Assembly: GCF_030499515.1 (NCBI RefSeq) | Contig: NZ_JASTWJ010000001.1 | Coordinates: 6,428,001 to 6,492,000, forward strand | DNA: 64,000 bases | Direction of reading: 5' to 3' | From: Streptomyces sp. DT2A-34 | GTDB taxonomy: Bacteria; Actinomycetota; Actinomycetes; Streptomycetales; Streptomycetaceae | Shown here: one piece after another, positions 59,873-64,000 of the stretch | Layout: each line of letters opens with the position of its first letter | Numbering within the stretch: position 1 is the stretch's first letter | The notes under the pieces: model-generated | What the model was told of the DNA's origin: nothing | Database searches by the model: none | The model's input: only the letters and a program-made list of their open reading frames with translations | Position numbers and translations under genes: made by a program

Positions 59873-60213
59873 GGGTGGGTACTCCTGGGTTCCCTGGGGT
59901 GGTGGCTCAGGGGGTTCAACGCCTGTTCGAGCGGTCGGTCACTGGCGCGGGAACGTTCCGGCTATGGGCACAGGTGAACCCTGTGCAAACCGCCTGTACA
60001 CCGCAGCAACCATTGCGTTACGGGCGTCTACTCGTGCATGCTCCCTGGAACCCGTACGACCGTGAGCGGGGATCTGGGCTAAGGAGGCGTGCCGCCGTAC
60101 CCTTGGGGGTATGGGGTTGGGAAGACCATTCCCGGACACAGCTCCGCCGCACACTGCTGCATCGAGCTCCGCTCGCGGGCCCACCCATAAAGGATCAATA
60201 CGCCGAGACAGCC
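59873..60213. other. Divergent intergenic region (no gene seen)
   Basis: 341 bp between the small membrane protein and the universal stress protein. I see no RNA gene or plausible coding frame with an SD. An A/T-enriched stretch around 60183-60203 could be the usp promoter. Confidence 0.5.
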
Positions 60214-60741
60214 ATGGCCGGTCACGAATTCTTCGAACCCGCGGACCGCAAGCGCCAGGTCGCCGACCCGACTGCGGCCGATCCCCTGGCGGCGGACGAG
60301 TCCCGCCAAGCCTGCGACCCCGCCTTCAAGCACGGCGTGGTCGTCGGCTTCGACGGCTCCACTTCCAGTGAGCGCGCCCTCGCGTACGCCATCGGCATGG
60401 CCCATCGCTCCGGGTCGGGCCTGATCATCGTCCACGTCGCCAACCGGCTGCCCACCACGGTGTGGGCCGGCTGCGAGCCGCCGGTCTTCGTGGACGTCCC
60501 GGACCACCGCACCGAGGTGCTCGGCCTCGAACTCGCCTGTGCCGACTATCTCGCCGAGGTGCCGTGGATCCTCGTCGAGCGCGGCGGTGACATCTGCCAC
60601 GAGCTCGAAGAGGTCGGGCGGGAGTACGAGGCGGACGCCATCGTCGTCGGCTCCACGCACGGCATCGTCGGGCGGATCTTCGGGTCGGTCGCGGGGCGGC
60701 TCGCCAAGCGGGCCAAGCGTCCCGTCGTTGTCATCCCGTGA
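60214..60741 (+). CDS. Universal stress protein (UspA domain)
   Basis: 175-residue Usp-family protein. An N-terminal 38-residue polar tail precedes the domain GVVVGFDGSTSSERALAYAIGMAHRSGSGLIIVHV. The ATP-binding-type loop is VVGSTHGIVGRIFGSVAGRLAKRAKRPVVVIP, matching G-x2-G-x9-G-S/T, so it may bind ATP. Start ATG 60214 chosen because upstream sequence has no Usp features. Cytosolic stress-response protein; its partners are unknown. Confidence 0.9.
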   Translation: MAGHEFFEPADRKRQVADPTAADPLAADESRQACDPAFKHGVVVGFDGSTSSERALAYAIGMAHRSGSGLIIVHVANRLPTTVWAGCEPPVFVDVPDHRTEVLGLELACADYLAEVPWILVERGGDICHELEEVGREYEADAIVVGSTHGIVGRIFGSVAGRLAKRAKRPVVVIP

Positions 60742-60917
60742 GTTGTTATTCCCTAACTCGCCGTTGCCCCAGGTGAGATGAGCCGTTCGGGGCGTCGCTC
60801 TCCCTCTTGCCTCCTTCTTGCGGTGTGTGAACTTACTCGCGCGTAGAGGTGTTTGTGCCCTTGTGAAGGGCATATAACGCTCACCGCACAACTGCACATG
60901 CATGAAGGGAGCCCGCC

Positions 60918-61484
60918 GTGGACAACGACGTCTCTGCGGGAAGCGGAACCACTACCGTGGTCGGCCGACTCGCCCTCGGAATCACCCTGTTGGCCTTCGG
61001 GCTGGGGTACACCGACGTGATCGACGGTGTGTCAGCCGCTGACGCCGTATCAATCGCCCAGTACGTGGGCGGAATTGCCCTCTTCGTCGCCGGGCTGATG
61101 GCCCTGCGCGACCGTGACTCCGCGAACGGGACCGCGTTCGTGACGCTCGGTGCCCTCTGGTTCACCTGGGCGGCCTCTGTCGACGCGGCCGTCTCCGACA
61201 ATGCGGCGGGACTGTTCCTGCTGCTGTTCGCCCTTGTGGCGCTGTCCCTCACGCTCGCGGGTGGGGATCAGCTCGGGCAGGGGGCGTACGGGTTGTTCTT
61301 CGTGTCCCTGGTGCTCATGGCGATCGCCGCCTTCACGGGCAATGACGGGCTCACCAAGGTGGGTGGCTGGTTCGCCGTCGCCGCGGGTGCGGTGGCTTGG
61401 TATGCGGCGACTGCGGCGTTGGCTCACTGGCCGACCGCGCTTCCGCGACGCGCTGCGGGCCGGGGCGTGACGGCCACCGGTTAG
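60918..61484 (+). CDS. Acetate-uptake-family (GPR1/FUN34/SatP-like) membrane protein
   Basis: 188-residue protein with about six hydrophobic segments; GTG start with GAAGGGAG SD. GITLLAFGLGYTDVIDGVSAADAVSIAQYVGGIALFVAGLMALRDRDSANGTAFVTLGALWFTWA is the pattern of GPR1/FUN34/YaaH (succinate-acetate permease) proteins. The canonical NPAPLGL motif of SatP is not visible near the N-terminus, so transport of acetate is uncertain. Convergent with glmS behind terminators. Confidence 0.75.
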   Translation: MDNDVSAGSGTTTVVGRLALGITLLAFGLGYTDVIDGVSAADAVSIAQYVGGIALFVAGLMALRDRDSANGTAFVTLGALWFTWAASVDAAVSDNAAGLFLLLFALVALSLTLAGGDQLGQGAYGLFFVSLVLMAIAAFTGNDGLTKVGGWFAVAAGAVAWYAATAALAHWPTALPRRAAGRGVTATG

Positions 61485-61523
61485 CTGCGCCGGCTGGGGG
61501 TTGGGCGGCCCCCGGCGTTGAAA

Positions 61524-61563
61524 ACGGACCCCCCGTGAATGGTGGCATCACGTGGGGGTCCGT
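61524..61563. terminator. Terminator between the acetate-transporter-like gene and glmS
   Basis: Inverted repeat ACGGACCCCC (61524-61533) with GGGGGTCCGT (61554-61563), 10-bp stem, 20-nt loop. It serves the converging gene ending at 61484, and perhaps glmS as well. Confidence 0.75.
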
Positions 61564-61577
61564 CGCGTTGTGTGGCC

Positions 61578-61634
61578 GCTGCGGGTGCGTGGGGGCTGGT
61601 CGCGCAGTTCCCCGCGCCCCTGAAAGACCAGGGG
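61578..61634. repeat. Streptomyces intergenic repeat, second copy, with hairpin
   Basis: A close copy of 13871-13923 (TGGTCGCGCAGTTCCCCGCG core). Here it ends with CCCCTG-AAAGAC-CAGGGG (61617-61634), a hairpin just downstream of glmS on the minus strand that may also terminate glmS. Confidence 0.75.
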
Positions 61635-61657
61635 CTGCGCCCTTGAAAGCAGGGCGA

Positions 61658-63475
61658 CTACTCCACCGTTACCGACTTGGCGAGGTTCCTCGGCTTGTCG
61701 ATGTCCCTGCCCAGGGACAAGGCCGTGTGGTAGGCGAGGAGTTGGAGGGGGATGCCCATCAGGATCGGGTCGAGTTCGTCCTCGTTCTTGGGGACGACGA
61801 TCGTCTGGTCGGCCTTTTCCTGGGGCTGGTGGGCGACCGCGAGGATCTTGCCGCTGCGGGCCTTGATCTCCTCCATGGCGGCGCGGTTCTTCTCCAGGAG
61901 GTCGTCGTCGGGGACGATGGCGACCGTCGGGAGGGCGGGCTCGATCAGGGCCAGCGGGCCGTGCTTGAGCTCGGAGGCGGGGTAGGCCTCGGCGTGGATG
62001 TAGGAGACCTCCTTGAGCTTGAGGGAGGCCTCACGGGCCACCGGGTAGCCCCGGACGCGGCCGATGAAGAGCATCGAGCGGGCCTCGGCGTACTGCTGGG
62101 CCAGTTTCTCGATCTCCGCCTCCTGCTCCATGATCTCGGAGATCTGGGCGGGCAGCTTGCGCAGGCCCTCGATGATGCGCTTGCCGTCGCGGACGGAGAG
62201 GTCGCGGGTGCGGCCCAGGTGCAGGGCGAGGAGCGCGAAGGCCACCGTGGTGTTCGTGAAGCACTTCGTCGAGACCACGCAGACCTCGGGGCCCGCGTGG
62301 ACGTAGATGCCGCCGTCGGCTTCGCGGGCGATCGCGGAGCCCACGACGTTCACGATGCCCAGCACCCGCGCGCCCTTGCGCTTCAGCTCCTGGACGGCCG
62401 CGAGGACGTCGTACGTCTCACCGGACTGGGAGACGGCGATGTAGAGGGTGTCGGGGTCCACGACAGCGTTGCGGTAGCGGAACTCCGACGCCGGCTCGGC
62501 GTCCGCGGGGATGCGGGCCAGCTCCTCGATCATCTGGGCGCCGATCATGCCCGCGTGGTACGAGGTGCCGCAGCCGAGGATCTTCACGCGGCGGATCTGG
62601 CGGGCCTCGCGGGCGTCCAGGTTGAGGCCGCCGAGGTGCACGGTGGAGAAGCGGTCGTCGATGCGGCCGCGCAGGACGCGGTCCACGGCGTCGGCCTGCT
62701 CGTGGATCTCCTTGTGCATGTAGGTGTCGTGGCCGCCCATGTCGTACGACGCCGCCTCCCACTCGACGGTCGTGGGCTCCGCCGTCGTACGGGTGCCCTC
62801 CGTCGTGTAGGTGCGGAAGTCGTCGGCCTTCAGCGTCGCCATCTCGCCGTCGTCCAGCGTCACTATCTGGCGTGTGTGGGTCACCAGAGCCGCGATGTCC
62901 GAGGCTACGAACATCTCCTTCTCGCCGATGCCGAGGACGACCGGCGAGCCGTTGCGGGCCACGACGATGCGGTCCGGGAAGTCGGCGTGCAGGACCGCGA
63001 TGCCGTACGTGCCCTCGATGAGGCGCAGGGTCTCGCGGACCTTGTCCTCCAGCTTCTCCGCCTGCGAGCGGGCGATGAGGTGGACGAGGACCTCGGTGTC
63101 GGTCTCGGAGAGGAACTCGACGCCGTCCGCCTCCAGCTTGCGGCGCAGGTCGGAGGCGTTGTCGATGATGCCGTTGTGGACGACGGCGACCTTGCCCTCG
63201 GCGTCCAGGTGCGGGTGGGCGTTCACGTCGGAGGGGGCGCCGTGGGTGGCCCAGCGGGTGTGGGCGATGCCGGTCGTGCCCTTGAAGCGCGCCGGGACCT
63301 TGGCTTCGAGGTCGCGGACGCGGCCCTTGGCCTTGACCGTCTTCAGGCCCGCCGCCTTCGGGGACGTGACGACGATGCCCGCCGAGTCGTAGCCGCGGTA
63401 CTCCAGGCGCTGCAGACCCTCCAGCAGCAGGGGAGCCACGTCACGCTTCCCGATGTATCCGACGATTCCGCACAT
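61658..63475 (-). CDS. glmS: Glutamine-fructose-6-phosphate aminotransferase (isomerising)
   Basis: Makes glucosamine-6-phosphate for cell-wall precursors; 605 residues. Starts MCGIVGYIGKRDVAPLLLEGLQRLEYRGYDSAG with catalytic Cys at position 2. N-terminal GATase domain (TRWATHGAPSDVNAHPH), then two SIS domains (ILGCGTSYHAGMIGAQMIEEL; SGETYDVLAAVQELKRKGARVLGIVN; FIGRVRGYPVAREASLKLKEVSYIHAEAYPASELKHGPLAL). The C-terminal KSVTVE end is the universal one. Presumably one of two Streptomyces glmS genes (SCO2789-type). A small gene lies just upstream on the same strand, likely co-transcribed. Confidence 0.97.
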   Translation of the reverse strand: MCGIVGYIGKRDVAPLLLEGLQRLEYRGYDSAGIVVTSPKAAGLKTVKAKGRVRDLEAKVPARFKGTTGIAHTRWATHGAPSDVNAHPHLDAEGKVAVVHNGIIDNASDLRRKLEADGVEFLSETDTEVLVHLIARSQAEKLEDKVRETLRLIEGTYGIAVLHADFPDRIVVARNGSPVVLGIGEKEMFVASDIAALVTHTRQIVTLDDGEMATLKADDFRTYTTEGTRTTAEPTTVEWEAASYDMGGHDTYMHKEIHEQADAVDRVLRGRIDDRFSTVHLGGLNLDAREARQIRRVKILGCGTSYHAGMIGAQMIEELARIPADAEPASEFRYRNAVVDPDTLYIAVSQSGETYDVLAAVQELKRKGARVLGIVNVVGSAIAREADGGIYVHAGPEVCVVSTKCFTNTTVAFALLALHLGRTRDLSVRDGKRIIEGLRKLPAQISEIMEQEAEIEKLAQQYAEARSMLFIGRVRGYPVAREASLKLKEVSYIHAEAYPASELKHGPLALIEPALPTVAIVPDDDLLEKNRAAMEEIKARSGKILAVAHQPQEKADQTIVVPKNEDELDPILMGIPLQLLAYHTALSLGRDIDKPRNLAKSVTVE

Positions 63476-63487
63476 ATATATGTATCC

Positions 63488-63745
63488 CTAGCCGTAGACG
63501 ATCCGGCGCAGCTGGCGGAGGGTGAGCTCCGCCGGGGCCACTGCCCGGTATTTCAGGTCCGCCTCGATCTGTTCGAAGATCGTCGCGTTCACCAGGCCCT
63601 GGGCCTGCAGCTCGCGGTGGCGGCGACGGACGTACTCCTCGGTCGTCTCGTCGAAGTAGGCGAGCACATCCTGGATCACCCGCAGCGCCTCGCCCCGGTT
63701 GAGGGGCGTGGTGCGGGTCAGATGATCAACAAGGTCGTCGTGCAC
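63488..63745 (-). CDS. Conserved small hypothetical protein upstream of glmS
   Basis: 85-residue helical protein (MHDDLVDHLTRTTPLNRGEALRVIQDVLAYFDETTEEYVRRRHRELQAQGLVNATIFEQIEADLKYRAV). Its stop lies 12 bp before the glmS ATG. No recognised domain in my reading; the sequence has charged helices and no membrane segment. Conserved gene order beside glmS suggests a linked role, perhaps a regulator or partner. Confidence 0.75.
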   Translation of the reverse strand: MHDDLVDHLTRTTPLNRGEALRVIQDVLAYFDETTEEYVRRRHRELQAQGLVNATIFEQIEADLKYRAVAPAELTLRQLRRIVYG

Positions 63746-63926
63746 TCGGTAGATCCTGGGTTATCGGAGACTCGTCCGCAAGAATCCTGCCCGATTTCGG
63801 GCAACTGGCCGGCAACCCGCTGTTGAAACTCTTGGAAGAACATTGGGGGTCTCATGGGGGCCCGTTCCGGAGCTGTCCATGCGTCGGCTCGCATCCCGTT
63901 GCCTGAGGGGACGAGTTTCGGACGCC

Positions 63927-64000
63927 ATGGACATTCCTCGCATGGGAGTACCCCCGCGGCTCGCCGAGCGTATGAGCATGGCCGAGCAGTACGAGTACCT
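63927..64000 (+). CDS. Start of a plus-strand gene running off the window
   Basis: Frame opens with ATG 63927 or 63942 and stays open to the end of the window: MDIPRMGVPPRLAERMSMAEQYEYL. This N-terminus resembles that of Streptomyces secreted Tat-dependent phosphatases (MSMAEQHEYL type), but only 24 residues are visible, so function is a guess. No clear SD is visible for the first ATG. Confidence 0.45.
   Translation, partial: MDIPRMGVPPRLAERMSMAEQYEY

Overview
The window is chromosomal DNA from a Streptomyces or a very close actinomycete. It has very high G+C with strong GC3 bias, GTG/TTG starts, and an adpA (bldH) gene carrying a TTA codon next to ornA and tRNA-His. It also has a cebR-cebEFG-bglC cellobiose locus and the intergenic repeats common in Streptomyces. 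From memory, the 45.5-63.5 kb part follows the S. coelicolor order around SCO2789-SCO2801 (glmS, adpA, ornA, ceb genes, chitinase, two-component system).

Layout. (1) 1-6.1 kb is a small-molecule uptake and catabolism island: an Ehu-type amino-acid/ectoine ABC transporter, a DUF3830 protein, an amidase, a D-2-hydroxyacid dehydrogenase and two tandem Asp/Glu-racemase-fold proteins. (2) 6.2-29.1 kb is a self-contained specialised-metabolite cluster with no NRPS or PKS. It begins with a gamma-butyrolactone-type signalling cassette (AfsA-like synthase, two ArpA-like TetR receptors, a HAD protein and an SDR). Four receptor-type palindromes lie in the promoters. One unidirectional biosynthetic run follows: PanE-like reductase, ferredoxin reductase, [2Fe-2S] ferredoxin, haem-oxygenase-like diiron oxygenase (HDO), three different ATP-grasp ligases, an SsuD-like monooxygenase with a flavin reductase, a fatty-acid-desaturase-like enzyme, a B12 glutamate mutase pair, a quinone-oxidoreductase-like MDR, a PLP decarboxylase, three exporters and one orphan small protein. 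The most economical reading is a small peptide assembled by ATP-grasp ligases from glutamate-derived 3-methylaspartate or its decarboxylation product, with N- or C-oxidation by the HDO and LLM enzymes. I cannot name the product. (3) 29.2-34.3 kb holds a second LLM oxidoreductase behind an SD-sequestering hairpin, a PAS-GGDEF-EAL c-di-GMP protein, a secreted M6-type metalloprotease, and tRNA-Lys with a nearby 3'-end duplicate. (4) 34.3-45.4 kb is conserved Streptomyces housekeeping/accessory DNA. It includes a three-gene operon that looks like a split Dna2: a Cas4/AddB-like Fe-S nuclease, an unknown protein and an SF1 helicase. (5) 45.4-56.5 kb is polysaccharide utilisation: a two-component system, a frameshifted chitinase, and bglC, cebG, cebF, cebE with divergent cebR and CebR operators. 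(6) 57-64 kb carries tRNA-His, ornA, adpA, a universal stress protein, an acetate-transporter-like protein, glmS and the start of a gene running off the end.

How it fits together: the butyrolactone cassette probably gates the biosynthetic run through the palindrome 46 bp upstream of the panE-like gene. AdpA, the classic downstream target of this signalling in S. griseus, also lies in the window but in a separate conserved locus. The two best candidates for something undescribed are the ATP-grasp/HDO/glutamate-mutase cluster and the nuclease-unknown-helicase operon. All function calls come from reading sequence by eye; no searches were run.
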